Shown: positions 15,433-24,760, counted from the first letter of the stretch. The stretch: DNA of 64,000 nucleotides from JAOTWJ01 sp036398175 (GCA_036398175.1 DASWHL010000037.1:1-64000); one strand, 5' to 3'. Notes: generated by a model from the sequence alone, not told the origin. Numbers and translations are program-made.

Positions 15433-16896
15433 TCACTCGACGCCCGGGTCCGGGGCCACCCAGGGCGCCGCAAAGGCGCCTGTCAGCCTCTCCAGCTGGC
15501 GGGCGACGGCGCCGCGCGCGCTGCCGCCCTCGGTGCCCCGCCGCTCGACCGAGTCCTCCCAGCTCCCCAAGATCCCGAGCACCCCTGGAAGCGCCGGGTG
15601 GATCGCCGCGGCCCGCGCCGACGGGACGGCGGCGAGGGCCAGGCCGTCGCGTTCCGCCTCGCGCACCAGCCGCCCGACGAGGCCGTGTGCCTCCCGGAAC
15701 GGGATCCCCTCCCGCACGAGGCCGTCGGCAACGTCGGTGGCCAGGAGGCCAGGATCGAGGGCTGCCCGCATCCGGTCGGCGACCGGCTGCAGGGTTTCCA
15801 CGGCGCCACGCACGGCCGGGAGCGTGAGCAGCACGGTATCCACGGCATCGAACAGCAGCCGCTTGTCTTCCTGGAGGTCCTTGCTGTAGCCCGCCGGCAG
15901 ACCGTGCAGTGTGGCCAGCATGGCCGAGAGGTCGCCCAGGACACGGGCCGCCTTGGCCCGCGCGAGCTCGAACACGTCCGGGTTCCGTTTCTGGGGCAGG
16001 AGGCTGGAGCCGGTGCAGTATTCATCCGCCAACCGCACGAACCCCGTCTCGGAGGAGGCGTACGTCATCAGCTCGCCCCCGAGACGCGAGGCATGGGTAG
16101 CCACGAGCGCCAGCGCGGCGAGGGCTTCCACCACGAAGTCCCGGTCGCCGGTGACGTCCAGCGCGTTCGGGCTCGGCTGCCCGAAACCCAGCTCCGTCGC
16201 GAGGGTCCGCCGGTCCACCGCCACGCCCGAGCCCGCGACCGCACCGGAGCCGAGCGGGCACTCGTCGAGATGGACGGCGACCTCGGCCAGCCGGCGGCGG
16301 TCGCGGGCCAGCGGCCACGCGTGCGCGAGCAGCACGTAGGCCCAGCGGACGGGCTGCGCGCGCTGGCCGTGCGTGTATCCCGGGAGGAGCAGGTCCATCC
16401 CCTCGGCGGCACGGCCGGCGAGCGTGCGACCGAGCGCGGCCACCTCGGCGTCCACCGCGGCGAGCGCCTCGCGCAGCCAGAGCCGCAGGTCGGTCACCAC
16501 CTGGTCGTTCCGCGAGCGCCCGGTGTTCAGCGTTCCGGCCACCGCGCCGACGTCTTCGTAGAGGAGCCGCTCGACCAGGGTGTGCACGTCCTCGTCCGGG
16601 GCCGCCGCCGCCGCGCCGCCGCGCAGCCGGTCGGCGACGCGCGCGAGTCCCATGCGCAGGGTGGCGACGTCCGTGTCGGACAGAACGCCGGCACGCCCGA
16701 GTGCCGCCGCCCACGCCCGGGCCGCACGGATGTCCTGCGGCCACAGGCGCTGATCAATGGGGAGGCTGGCGTTGAGCCGTGCGAGCGCCTCGGCGGGCGC
16801 CCCCTGAAACCGCCCGCCCCACATCTGATGGGCCGATCCCGGCCCGGCGTGGCCCGCGTCGCCCGGCGGCATCCCGCCGGTCCGCGGCTCCGCCAT
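15433..16896 (-). CDS. argH: Argininosuccinate lyase
   Basis: The 487-residue enzyme splits argininosuccinate into arginine and fumarate, the last step of arginine synthesis. MWGGRFQGAP marks the usual start of the conserved fold. TGRSRNDQV carries substrate-binding residues, and GSSLLPQKRNPD is the fumarase-superfamily signature with the mobile catalytic serine loop. The ATG at 16896 overlaps the argG stop as TGATG, so the two are coupled. A poorly conserved Gly/Pro-rich N-terminal tail of about 24 residues precedes the fold. Confidence 0.95.
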   Translation of the reverse strand: MAEPRTGGMPPGDAGHAGPGSAHQMWGGRFQGAPAEALARLNASLPIDQRLWPQDIRAARAWAAALGRAGVLSDTDVATLRMGLARVADRLRGGAAAAAPDEDVHTLVERLLYEDVGAVAGTLNTGRSRNDQVVTDLRLWLREALAAVDAEVAALGRTLAGRAAEGMDLLLPGYTHGQRAQPVRWAYVLLAHAWPLARDRRRLAEVAVHLDECPLGSGAVAGSGVAVDRRTLATELGFGQPSPNALDVTGDRDFVVEALAALALVATHASRLGGELMTYASSETGFVRLADEYCTGSSLLPQKRNPDVFELARAKAARVLGDLSAMLATLHGLPAGYSKDLQEDKRLLFDAVDTVLLTLPAVRGAVETLQPVADRMRAALDPGLLATDVADGLVREGIPFREAHGLVGRLVREAERDGLALAAVPSARAAAIHPALPGVLGILGSWEDSVERRGTEGGSARGAVARQLERLTGAFAAPWVAPDPGVE

Positions 16897-18119
16897 CAGG
16901 CCACCGGCGCTTCCGCCGCCGCCCGCCGGAGCACCTCCGCGCCGATCCGCACGGGCAGCCCGAACAGCCGGATGAAACCCCCGGCGTCCGTGTGGTTGTA
17001 GACGGCGTCGGCTTCGAAGGTCGCGTACTGCGGCTGATACAGCGAGAACGGGCTCTCCCGGCCCACGACCGTGGCCTGGCCCTTGAACAGGCGGATCCGG
17101 ACGGTGCCGGTCACGTGGCGCTGCGTGACCTCCACGAGCGCATCGAGCGCCTCCCGTTCCTGGGTCCACCACCGACCCTCGTAGACCAGGTCGGCGTAGC
17201 GCGCGGCCAGCAGGTCCTTGAGCGCGAGCGTGCGGCGATCCAGGACGATCTGCTCCAGCTCCCGATGCGCGGCCCGCAGCACCGTGCCCGCCGGCGTTTC
17301 GTAGATGCCCCGCGACTTCATGCCCACGAGGCGGTCCTCCACGACGTCCGCCCGGCCGACGCCGTGGGCCCCCGCCAGCTCGTTCAGATGCTCGATCAGG
17401 GCCACCGGTGCGTACGGGACGGCGTCCACCGTGACCGGCACGCCCGCCTCGAAGCCGAGGGTGATCTCCTCGGGCTCGTCGGGGGCCTGCTGCGGATCCG
17501 CCGTGAGGAGGAACAGGTCCGCCGGCGGCGGGGTCGCGGGGTCCTCGAGGATCCCGCCCTCGTGCGAGCAGTGCCAGAGGTTGCGGTCCCGACTGAACGG
17601 CTTGGCCTCCGTCACCGGCACCGGGGCGCCTTTCCCGTGCAGGTACGCGATGAGATCCTCGCGGCCGCGGAAGGCCCATTCGCGCCACGGCGCGATGACC
17701 TGGAGGTCGGGCGCGAGCGCCTGGAACGTCAGCTCGAACCGGACCTGGTCATTCCCCTTGCCGGTGCAGCCGTGCGCGAGGGCCATCCCGCCGGCCGCGC
17801 GCGCTGCGGCCACCTGGCCCGCGGCAATGACGGGCCGGGCCATGGCCGTTCCCAGCAGATATGTGCGGGCGTACACGGCGCCGGCCTTCAGCGTCGGGAG
17901 GATGACGCGCGTGACGAACTCCTCGCGCAGGTCGTCCACCACGCAGCCGACCGCGCCCGCGCGGACGGCTCTCTCCTCGAGCCCCAGCAGCTCGTGCCCG
18001 CCCTGGCCGACGTCGGCCGTGTAGCAGAGCACGGGCGCCCCGTAGGTGTCCTTGAGCCAGGGTACGATGGCCGAGGTATCCAGCCCACCCGAGTACGACA
18101 GCACGATGAGGCCGTCCAT
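16896..18119 (-). CDS. argG: Argininosuccinate synthase
   Basis: The 407-residue ATP-dependent ligase joins citrulline and aspartate. The N-terminal ATP pyrophosphatase loop reads YSGGLDTS. GCTGKGNDQVRFEL is the conserved nucleotide-binding and substrate region. Length is standard. It is preceded by GGAGCGGAC just before the ATG, and by the palindromic operator at 18126-18163, which places it under ArgR control. The order is argR, operator, argG, argH. Confidence 0.96.
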   Translation of the reverse strand: MDGLIVLSYSGGLDTSAIVPWLKDTYGAPVLCYTADVGQGGHELLGLEERAVRAGAVGCVVDDLREEFVTRVILPTLKAGAVYARTYLLGTAMARPVIAAGQVAAARAAGGMALAHGCTGKGNDQVRFELTFQALAPDLQVIAPWREWAFRGREDLIAYLHGKGAPVPVTEAKPFSRDRNLWHCSHEGGILEDPATPPPADLFLLTADPQQAPDEPEEITLGFEAGVPVTVDAVPYAPVALIEHLNELAGAHGVGRADVVEDRLVGMKSRGIYETPAGTVLRAAHRELEQIVLDRRTLALKDLLAARYADLVYEGRWWTQEREALDALVEVTQRHVTGTVRIRLFKGQATVVGRESPFSLYQPQYATFEADAVYNHTDAGGFIRLFGLPVRIGAEVLRRAAAEAPVA

Positions 18120-18125
18120 GTCCGC

Positions 18126-18163
18126 TCCGTATGTTTATGCGAGAGAGTGCATAAACATACGGA
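18126..18163. promoter_or_regulatory. ArgR operator, 15-bp perfect inverted repeat
   Basis: TCCGTATGTTTATGC (18126-18140) and GCATAAACATACGGA (18149-18163) are exact inverted copies around GAGAGAGT. The site lies between argR and argG, 6 bp before the argG start codon. It probably overlaps the argG promoter, since AT-rich CATAAA and CATACG are candidate -10 boxes. Each AT-rich arm could be one ARG box for the ArgR hexamer. As RNA it could also fold into a strong hairpin. Confidence 0.75.
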
Positions 18164-18177
18164 ACCAGTCCGCGCGG

Positions 18178-18630
18178 TCAACCCCCGGCGGCCAGCGCCG
18201 CGAGCCGCCCGGCCACCCGCCGACGGGCGGCCGCGCTGCGCGCGATGATCAGGATGGTGTCGTCGCCCGCGATGGTCCCGACGACCTCGGGCCAGCCGTG
18301 CCGATCGAGCGCGCTGCCGAGCGCGTTCGCGCTGCCGGCCGGTGTCCGGATGACGAGCAGGGGCCCCACCCCTTCGGTCGCAAGCAGCAGGGCGGTGACG
18401 AGCGGACCGAGGGGCGGCGGCGGCGTTTCGGACGCGGGTGGCGCGGCGTAGTGGGCCCCGCCCTCCGGATCCGCGATCTTGGCGAGCCCGAGTTCTCGGA
18501 TGTCCCGCGACAGCGTGGCCTGGGTGACCTCGACGCCCTGCGCCAGGAGCAGCGCGCGCAGTTGCTCCTGACTCGCGATGCGGCGGCTCCGCACGAGGGT
18601 GAGAATCGCGGCGTGGCGCTGAGCCTTCAT
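18178..18630 (-). CDS. argR: Arginine repressor
   Basis: The 150-residue regulator has an N-terminal winged helix (to about 65) with SQEQLRALL and the recognition part VTQATLSRDIRELGL. A Pro-rich linker (PPASETPPPPLGP) follows. The C-terminal arginine-binding and hexamerisation domain has the diagnostic GTIAGDDTILII. It is first in the arginine operon and reads toward argG through the operator, so it probably controls itself indirectly and argGH directly. Its start region faces the divergent lipoprotein gene across about 50 bp. Confidence 0.95.
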   Translation of the reverse strand: MKAQRHAAILTLVRSRRIASQEQLRALLLAQGVEVTQATLSRDIRELGLAKIADPEGGAHYAAPPASETPPPPLGPLVTALLLATEGVGPLLVIRTPAGSANALGSALDRHGWPEVVGTIAGDDTILIIARSAAARRRVAGRLAALAAGG

Positions 18631-18666
18631 GGGGCGCCTTTCGTTGCGGGTGATCGAAACCCACGT

Positions 18667-18672
18667 TAGTCT
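18667..18672 (+). promoter_or_regulatory. -10 box of the 18.7 kb lipoprotein gene
   Basis: TAGTCT ends 8 nt before the ATG at 18681, with no Shine-Dalgarno. The same bases read TAGACT on the other strand a few bases away, so overlapping divergent -10 boxes for argR are possible. Confidence 0.45.
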
Positions 18673-18680
18673 AGCCAGAG

Positions 18681-19646
18681 ATGCGAAGGCGGTGGACCCC
18701 CCTGCTGCTCGCCGCGAGCGCGCTCGCGGCCTCCGGCTGCGACAACGAGCCGGTGGGGCCGACGTCCGACACGGACCCGGTGCGGACCCTCCTCATCCAT
18801 CGCCAGGACACCGGGGAGAACCTCCTGCTGGACACGGACGGGACGCTGGCCGGCGAATTCGGCCAGGCCACGCGCGGCATGCTGCCGATCGCGACGCACG
18901 CGGGCGAGGGAACGGCGGTGCTGCTCGCCGGCTCGGCCATCGTCCTGACCTCGCTGAGCGACCCCGAGCGGATCGACACCATCATCCGGTCGGCGCCCGC
19001 CTCCCAGTCGCTCGCGGCCTTTTCCGCCAGCGGGCTGCTCGTGGCCTTCGTGGCCTACGCGCCGACCCCGGGCCTGCTGGTCTACGACCGCGCGAACCGG
19101 CGCGTGGATACGCTGCCGCTCTCCGGCGCGGACCCCGTGCTGCCGCCCATGTTCAGCCCGGACGACACGCAGATCGCGCTCGTCAGCCTCACGGACCTCT
19201 CGATCGTCGTGACCGTCGTCCCCCTGGCCAACCCGGCGTCCGCCACCACGCGGCCGATCGCGGTATCCCGGTTCACGAACCGGCTGATCTTCGGGTGGCC
19301 GCGGTGGGGCGAGGACGGTTTGCAGCTCGCGTTCCGGCGGGTGGCTGAGGTGGGGACCGATACGTTGCTCGTGGGGGTGGTGGATCCGACCATCCAGGGC
19401 GCGCAGCTCGACGAGCGGTTCCGCACGCTGCTGGCACCAGCCGGTGATCCGGAGCGCGAGGTTGCCTTCGTGGACGCCTCCACCTACGCGCTGACCACCG
19501 ATGGCACCGCACTCGCCCTGGGCGCGGTGCCCGGCAACGGCGCCCCGCACGGGGTCTACATCCTGACGGAGACCATGACCCGGATCCGGCCGCTGCTCGA
19601 CGCGGCCGGCCAGTACCCGGTCTTCCCGCTGTTCATTCGCGAGTAG
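18681..19646 (+). CDS. Predicted lipoprotein with beta-propeller-like repeats
   Basis: The 321-residue protein has an N-terminal lipobox ALAASGC with charged MRRR before it, so it is probably exported and lipidated. The rest contains repeated short strands of the TolB/WD40-like type (FSPDDTQIALVS, GEDGLQLAFRRV, DRANRRVDTLPL), typical of a beta-propeller sensing or scaffold protein. No catalytic motif was found. Its last 14 bp overlap the convergent PBP1A gene. The specific function is unknown. Confidence 0.7.
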   Translation: MRRRWTPLLLAASALAASGCDNEPVGPTSDTDPVRTLLIHRQDTGENLLLDTDGTLAGEFGQATRGMLPIATHAGEGTAVLLAGSAIVLTSLSDPERIDTIIRSAPASQSLAAFSASGLLVAFVAYAPTPGLLVYDRANRRVDTLPLSGADPVLPPMFSPDDTQIALVSLTDLSIVVTVVPLANPASATTRPIAVSRFTNRLIFGWPRWGEDGLQLAFRRVAEVGTDTLLVGVVDPTIQGAQLDERFRTLLAPAGDPEREVAFVDASTYALTTDGTALALGAVPGNGAPHGVYILTETMTRIRPLLDAAGQYPVFPLFIRE

Positions 19647-21789
19647 GAGACCAGCCCGCCGGGTGCCGGGTGACCCCGCCCCGGAACGGCGGGTGGATAG
19701 GGCAGAACTCCTGCGGCTCGGTCCCCGGCAGGAACCATTCGAAATCCCGCGCCTGCGCCGGACAGAACGGGGTGAAGCGATACCCCGTCGTGTTGTCAAT
19801 CTCGCGCGTGACCAGGCCGTCCGGTCGGCGCCAGTCCGCGGGCGCGGGGCGCCGCTCGTACACGTCCTTCATGAGGGCCGCCCACGCAGGGGCCGCGAGC
19901 AGGCCGCCCGCCGCGCGCGCCTTGATCTTCTGCGGCTGGTCGAGCCCGATCCACACGCCGGTCACCATCTCCGGGGTAAACCCGATGAACCAGACGTCGG
20001 TGCCGTCGTTCGTGGTGCCGGTCTTGCCGCCCGCGGGCAGGGCGAACGTACGGTCGGAGCGGACGGCATTGTAGGCCGTTCCCCGGTTGACCACGTCCGT
20101 GAGCGCGTTGGTAAGCAGCCAGGCCGGTTCGGGCTCCAGCACCCGGTCGAGCCGCACCTGCGGCTCCCACACGATGTCGCCGTTCCGGTCCTCGACCCGG
20201 AGGACGCCGATGGGCGCGGCCCGCACACCCAGGGTCGCGAACGCGGTATAGGCCGAGACCAGCTCGAGCGGGATGACCGACGCGGAGCCGATGAACATCG
20301 AGGGATAGGCCGGGACGCTCGTCGAGATGCCGAACCGCAGGGCTTCGCCCCGCACCGCCTGCACGCCAAGCTCCAGTCCGAGCCGGACCGCGACGAGGTT
20401 GCGTGACAGCAGGAGGCCGCGCCGCAGCGTCATGGGCCCGCGGAAATCCCCCTCGTAGTTCTGCGGTTCCCATGGCATCGTGTCGCCGGGTTGCGTGAGG
20501 CTGACGGGCGCGTCGTCAATGATGTGACTCAGCGGGATCCCCGCCCGGATGGCCGCCGCGAACACGAACGGCTTGAACGTGGATCCCGCCTGCCGGCGGG
20601 TCTGCGTGGCGCGGTTGAACTTGGAGTCCTGGAAGTCCCGCCCGCCCACCATGGCCAGGACGTGCCCGGTGGCCGCGTCGAGCGTGACGAGCGCCCCCTG
20701 GAGGTAGGGGGTCCGGGCCTGATCGCCGGGCGTGTTTCCCTGATCGAGGTACTCCTGGTACGTGACGTGTTTATACACGCCGTAGGTCTGGTTCTCGATG
20801 GCCCGCAGCTGGTCCTCGAGCGCGCGCTCCGCCGCGCGCTGCATGTCGAGGTTGAGCGTCGTGAAGACCCGGTAGCCCCGCTCGAACGTGGCGGCCCCGA
20901 ACCGCGCGTAGACCTGCTGCCGGACCCATTCCACAAAATAGGGAGCGACCTCGCCCCAGTCCTGCCGCGAGCGGATCTCGATGGGATACGCCTTCCAGCG
21001 TTCCGCATCCGCGGCCGTGAGGTATCCCTCGGCGCGCATCAGGTTGAGGACCACGTTGCGGCGGCGGAGCGCCCGATCCGGGTGGCGCCGCGGATCGTAG
21101 AGATTGGGTGACTGGTTGATGCCGGCGAGCAGGGCCGCCTCCGGGACGTTCAGCTGCGCCGCCGACTTGCCGAAGTAGTTCTGCGCCGCCGCCTCCACGC
21201 CGTAGAGGCTGCCGCCGAGGAAGGTCTGGTTCAGGTACAGCTCGAGTAGCTTCTCCTTGGAATACGTGCGCTCGAGTTCCAGTGCCACGCGCATCTCGCG
21301 CACCTTGCGCACGAGGGACTTGGTGCTGGGGAGCTTCTCGTCCCAGACGTTGCGGGCGAGCTGCATGGTGATGGTCGAGAACCCTTCCGCGAACCGTCGC
21401 TCCAGGAGGTTCGCCCGCACGGCCCCAACGAACCGGCGGTAGTCAATGCCGTGGTGCGCGAAGAACCGCTTGTCCTCGACCGCGATGAACGCGGCCGGGA
21501 GCGCCGGGGGCAGCTCTTCCAGGCGGACCACGGTTCGGCGTTCGGTGCCCAGGCTGGTGAGCAGCCGGCCGTCGGCCGCGTAGATTTTCAGGGCCTCGGT
21601 GGGCCGATACGCGTCGAGCGCGCCGATGGACGGGCAGTTGGCGCCGGCGCAGGCCCGGCTCCACGATCCCCAGCCCACACCCAGCCCGAGCCCGAGGAAC
21701 CCCACGCTCCCGAGCAGCAGCCTCCATTGGAGGACGGGATGCCGGCGGAGCCAGCGCCACCACCCGGACAGGACCGACCGGATCGTCAT
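19633..21789 (-). CDS. Class A penicillin-binding protein (PBP1A type)
   Basis: This bifunctional peptidoglycan synthase of about 718 residues sits in the inner membrane. One N-terminal membrane segment (about 20-40) is followed by a GT51 glycosyltransferase with VEDKRFFAHHG (catalytic Glu) and STITMQLARN. The transpeptidase has the SxxK box GSTFKPF, the SxN box SRN and KTGT in GGKTGTTND. The ATG at 21789 was chosen over an upstream in-frame codon at 21828 because a -10 box ends 7 nt before it. The C-terminus is short and has no OB or PASTA extension. Confidence 0.93.
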   Translation of the reverse strand: MTIRSVLSGWWRWLRRHPVLQWRLLLGSVGFLGLGLGVGWGSWSRACAGANCPSIGALDAYRPTEALKIYAADGRLLTSLGTERRTVVRLEELPPALPAAFIAVEDKRFFAHHGIDYRRFVGAVRANLLERRFAEGFSTITMQLARNVWDEKLPSTKSLVRKVREMRVALELERTYSKEKLLELYLNQTFLGGSLYGVEAAAQNYFGKSAAQLNVPEAALLAGINQSPNLYDPRRHPDRALRRRNVVLNLMRAEGYLTAADAERWKAYPIEIRSRQDWGEVAPYFVEWVRQQVYARFGAATFERGYRVFTTLNLDMQRAAERALEDQLRAIENQTYGVYKHVTYQEYLDQGNTPGDQARTPYLQGALVTLDAATGHVLAMVGGRDFQDSKFNRATQTRRQAGSTFKPFVFAAAIRAGIPLSHIIDDAPVSLTQPGDTMPWEPQNYEGDFRGPMTLRRGLLLSRNLVAVRLGLELGVQAVRGEALRFGISTSVPAYPSMFIGSASVIPLELVSAYTAFATLGVRAAPIGVLRVEDRNGDIVWEPQVRLDRVLEPEPAWLLTNALTDVVNRGTAYNAVRSDRTFALPAGGKTGTTNDGTDVWFIGFTPEMVTGVWIGLDQPQKIKARAAGGLLAAPAWAALMKDVYERRPAPADWRRPDGLVTREIDNTTGYRFTPFCPAQARDFEWFLPGTEPQEFCPIHPPFRGGVTRHPAGWSPTRE

Positions 21790-21796
21790 GGGGCGA

Positions 21797-21802
21797 AACG
21801 TA
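21797..21802 (-). promoter_or_regulatory. -10 box of the PBP1A gene
   Basis: On the minus strand TACGTT is followed by 7 nt and then the ATG at 21789. No ribosome binding site is visible. This is one of nine leaderless-type starts in the window. Confidence 0.5.
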
Positions 21803-21884
21803 GCGGCGGCTGATGGGTGTGCCAACACGGCGCTTTACGCCGCCGCCGCCGCGCGCTACGGTTCTGCGGACGCCCGACACCTCC

Positions 21885-23153
21885 ATGCCCACTCCTGCCC
21901 TGCTCAACGAACTCGCGTGGCGCGGCCTGCTCCAGGATCAGACCCCCGGGCTGGCGGCGCGGCTCGCGCGCGGCCCGATCACGGGCTACGCGGGCTTCGA
22001 TCCCACGGCGCCGAGCCTGCAGGTGGGGAACCTGGTCCCGGTCCTGCTCCTGGCCCACCTGCAGCGGGCGGGCGGCACGCCGATGGTGGTGCTGGGAGGC
22101 GGGACGGGATTGATCGGCGACCCGTCGGGCAAGAGTACCGAGCGTCCCCTGCTGGACGCGGCGCAGGTGGCGGCCAACGTAGACACCCAGCGCGCGCAAC
22201 TCGGCCGGTTTCTGCGCTTCGGGTCCGGGCCGGCCGACGCCAGGATAGTGAACAACGCCGACTGGCTGGGCCCGCTCGCGCTCGTGGAGTTCCTGCGGGA
22301 CGTGGGCAAGCACTTTACGATCGGCTACATGCTCCAGAAGGACTCGGTGAAGAGCCGCCTCGACGCGGGGATCTCGTACACCGAATTCAGCTACATGTTG
22401 CTCCAGGCCTACGACTTCCGGGAACTGCGCCGGCGGCACCATTGCGAGCTTCAGGTGGGCGGGAGCGATCAGTGGGGCAACATCACCGCCGGGATCGAGC
22501 TGATCCGGCGCGCGGACGGCGTCGAGGCGCACGGCCTCGTGGCCCCGATGGTGACCACCGCCACGGGTGCGAAGTTCGGCAAGTCGGAGGGCAACGCGGT
22601 CTGGCTCGACGCGCGGCTCACGTCGCCCTATCAGTTCTTCCAGTACTGGATCAACGTGGACGATCGGGACGTGGACCGCTACCTCCGGATGTTCACCTTC
22701 CGGGATCGCGACGCCATCGCCGCCCTGCTCGCCGATCACGCCCGGGAGCCGGGAGCCCGTACGCCACACCGCGCGCTGGCGGGCGATCTCACGGCCCTGG
22801 TGCACGGTGAGGCGGCGGCGGCGAGCGCGGCCGAGGCGAGCCGGATCCTGTTCGGCGACCTCGAGCCGGCCAGGGCACGGGCGGACACCTGGCGCCTGCT
22901 CGCCGCGGAACTCCCGAACTCCGCACTCCCGCCCGACGTGACGCCGCAGACGGCGGTCCTGGAGCTGGTGGCGGCGACGACGCTCGTCAAGTCGCGCGGC
23001 GACGCGCGGCGCCAGCTCGTGCAGGGCGGGATCGCGCTCAACGGACGCCGGGTCGGGGAGTCGGAGGCGGCGGGCGCGCCGCTGGCCGGGGGGTTCTACC
23101 TGGTGCAGCGCGGCAAGAAGGCGCGCTTTCTCTTCACGCCGCCCGCGGGCTGA
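21885..23153 (+). CDS. tyrS: Tyrosyl-tRNA synthetase
   Basis: The 422-residue class I synthetase charges tRNA-Tyr. The HIGH-equivalent motif is in GFDPTAPSLQVGNL near residue 40-50, and the KMSKS-equivalent is KFGKSEGN near 230. The C-terminal 70 residues form an S4 RNA-binding domain (VKSRGDARRQLVQGGIALNG). The ATG at 21885 is preferred because the fold starts there (MPTPALLNELAWRGL). Upstream in-frame codons would add a Pro/Arg-rich tail overlapping the divergent promoter. TACGGT near 21857 is a possible -10. No T-box leader is visible. Confidence 0.96.
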   Translation: MPTPALLNELAWRGLLQDQTPGLAARLARGPITGYAGFDPTAPSLQVGNLVPVLLLAHLQRAGGTPMVVLGGGTGLIGDPSGKSTERPLLDAAQVAANVDTQRAQLGRFLRFGSGPADARIVNNADWLGPLALVEFLRDVGKHFTIGYMLQKDSVKSRLDAGISYTEFSYMLLQAYDFRELRRRHHCELQVGGSDQWGNITAGIELIRRADGVEAHGLVAPMVTTATGAKFGKSEGNAVWLDARLTSPYQFFQYWINVDDRDVDRYLRMFTFRDRDAIAALLADHAREPGARTPHRALAGDLTALVHGEAAAASAAEASRILFGDLEPARARADTWRLLAAELPNSALPPDVTPQTAVLELVAATTLVKSRGDARRQLVQGGIALNGRRVGESEAAGAPLAGGFYLVQRGKKARFLFTPPAG

Positions 23154-23576
23154 TCAACGCGCAGCCAGGATCCGCGCCGCCACCCGGTCCAACTCCGAGC
23201 GGGCCGCCGCCACCGCGCCGTCCATGGCCAATCGCGGGCCAAACCCGTCGCGATGGAACCGCGGCAGGACGTGCAGGTGGAGGTGGAACACCGTCTGTCC
23301 CGCCGCCCGGCCCGCCGCGGTCCAGATGTTGAACCCGTCGGCCCCCATGGCCCGGGTCACCCCGGGCGCCAGCCGCGCGCTCACCGCAAACAGGTGCGCG
23401 GCCAGCGCCCCATCGCATTCCCGCAGGTCCGACAGGTGCCGTCGCGGCACGACGAGCGTATGCCCCGCGTGCACGGGATAGAGGTCCAGGAACGCGACCG
23501 CCAGGTCATCTTCGTAGACGCGGCTGGCGGGCTCCTGGCCCGTCACGATCCGGCAGAACACGCACTCGAGCGTCAT
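23154..23576 (-). CDS. HIT family hydrolase
   Basis: This 140-residue histidine-triad protein carries CVFCRIVTGQEPAS at the start, HAGHTLVVPRRH in the middle and the triad HLHLHVLPRF, whose central histidine attacks nucleoside phosphoramidates or Ap4A-like substrates in this family. Its ATG overlaps the stop of the upstream aminotransferase gene (ATGA), so both form one transcription unit. Its end abuts convergent tyrS. The physiological substrate is not known. Confidence 0.92.
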   Translation of the reverse strand: MTLECVFCRIVTGQEPASRVYEDDLAVAFLDLYPVHAGHTLVVPRRHLSDLRECDGALAAHLFAVSARLAPGVTRAMGADGFNIWTAAGRAAGQTVFHLHLHVLPRFHRDGFGPRLAMDGAVAAARSELDRVAARILAAR

Positions 23577-24721
23577 GATCCTTCGAGCAGCTCGACGACG
23601 CGGGCGACGTCATCCATCGAATTGTACAGGTGGGGCGACAGGCGGATGCTGCCCTCGCGTATGGAGGCGACCACGCCGGCGGCGCGAAGCCGCCGGTATG
23701 CCGCGCGCACGTCGGCGGTCCGGACACACCAGATCCCGCAGTCGTGCGGGTCGTCTGCGGGCGACACCACGGTGAAACGGCCGCGCGCCGTGGCGTCCTC
23801 CAGGGGGACGCGCAGGGCCCGGAGGTGCTCCGCGATGGCGGGCACGCCCACCTCGTCGAGGAGATCGAGGCTCGCCGTCATGCCGGCCACATCCTGGAAC
23901 GGCAGCGTGACCAGCTCGAAGCGGCGCGCGTCGTCGTGGAACGTGGCGTCGTAGTCGCAGAGACGGGTGAAGTCGTCCGTGCCCCGGAAGGCCATCCAGC
24001 CCGCGAACGCCGGCTCCAGCCCCCTCACCAGGTCCGCGCGGACGTACAGGAAGCCGGCGCCCCACGGACCCAGCAGCCACTTCTGCGCGCCGCAGGAGAG
24101 GAGGTCCACCGGCGTCCGGCGCAGATCCAGGGGACACTGCCCCAGGCCCTGGATGGCGTCCACGACGAGGAACGTCTCGTGCGCCCGGCAGGCCGCGCCC
24201 AGGCGATCCAGATCCATCCGATAGCCGGTCGCGAACTGCACGAAGGAGACGGCCACCGCCCGGACCCGCGGATCCGCCACGCGCTCCAGCAGGCGCGCCT
24301 CGTCCGGCCAGCCTTCGGCCGTGCGCGGCACCAGCTCGGTCCGGACGCCGCGCCGGGCCTGGAGCAGCCACGGATAGACGTTGGCGGGGAACTCTCCATC
24401 CGGCACGAGCACGAGGTCGCCGGCCCGGAACGGCAGGACCTGGGCCGCCATGTTGAGCCCGTAGCTCGTATTGGGCGCGAGCGCGATCTCGGCGGGCGAC
24501 GCGTTGAGCAGCCGGGCCGCGGCTTCGCGACCCCGGGCGAGGATAGCCGGCAGCTCCTCGTCGGTGAACAACGCCGGGTCCCGGCGTTTGGCCTGAATGG
24601 CGTCCATGGCGCGCTGCGTACGGACGGGGATCGGGCCGATGGACGCGTTGTTCAGGTAAATGCGTTCGCGGCACCACGGAAACTCGAGGTCCCGGATCCG
24701 CGTCATTTCGGCGGACGGCAT
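23573..24721 (-). CDS. Class V aminotransferase / cysteine desulfurase-like PLP enzyme
   Basis: The 382-residue fold-type I PLP enzyme belongs to the class V group (isopenicillin N epimerase and desulfurase relatives). IYLNNASIGPIP is the N-terminal substrate loop. VVDAIQGLGQCPLDL holds the cofactor aspartate, and SCGAQKWLLGPWGAGFLYV holds the PLP lysine. No mobile active-site cysteine loop of a true desulfurase is evident, so an aminotransferase, lyase or epimerase role is as likely. The ATG at 24721 has a TAGCTT box 7 nt upstream, and a second ATG at 24706 is possible. It is coupled to the HIT gene. Confidence 0.85.
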   Translation of the reverse strand: MPSAEMTRIRDLEFPWCRERIYLNNASIGPIPVRTQRAMDAIQAKRRDPALFTDEELPAILARGREAAARLLNASPAEIALAPNTSYGLNMAAQVLPFRAGDLVLVPDGEFPANVYPWLLQARRGVRTELVPRTAEGWPDEARLLERVADPRVRAVAVSFVQFATGYRMDLDRLGAACRAHETFLVVDAIQGLGQCPLDLRRTPVDLLSCGAQKWLLGPWGAGFLYVRADLVRGLEPAFAGWMAFRGTDDFTRLCDYDATFHDDARRFELVTLPFQDVAGMTASLDLLDEVGVPAIAEHLRALRVPLEDATARGRFTVVSPADDPHDCGIWCVRTADVRAAYRRLRAAGVVASIREGSIRLSPHLYNSMDDVARVVELLEGS

Positions 24722-24728
24722 GCGCGCA

Positions 24729-24734
24729 AAGCTA
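24729..24734 (-). promoter_or_regulatory. -10 box of the class V aminotransferase gene
   Basis: Minus-strand TAGCTT ends 7 nt before the ATG at 24721, with no Shine-Dalgarno. This is the leaderless-type spacing seen elsewhere in the window. Confidence 0.5.
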
Positions 24735-24760
24735 GCACGCTGGCGGCGTGGCCGTCGTCT

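Noticed and set aside
15433..17688. A single 751-codon argH fusion protein
   Set aside because: The extra N-terminal part is the shadow of argG in another frame. The ATG at 16896 with TGATG overlap gives a normal ArgH.
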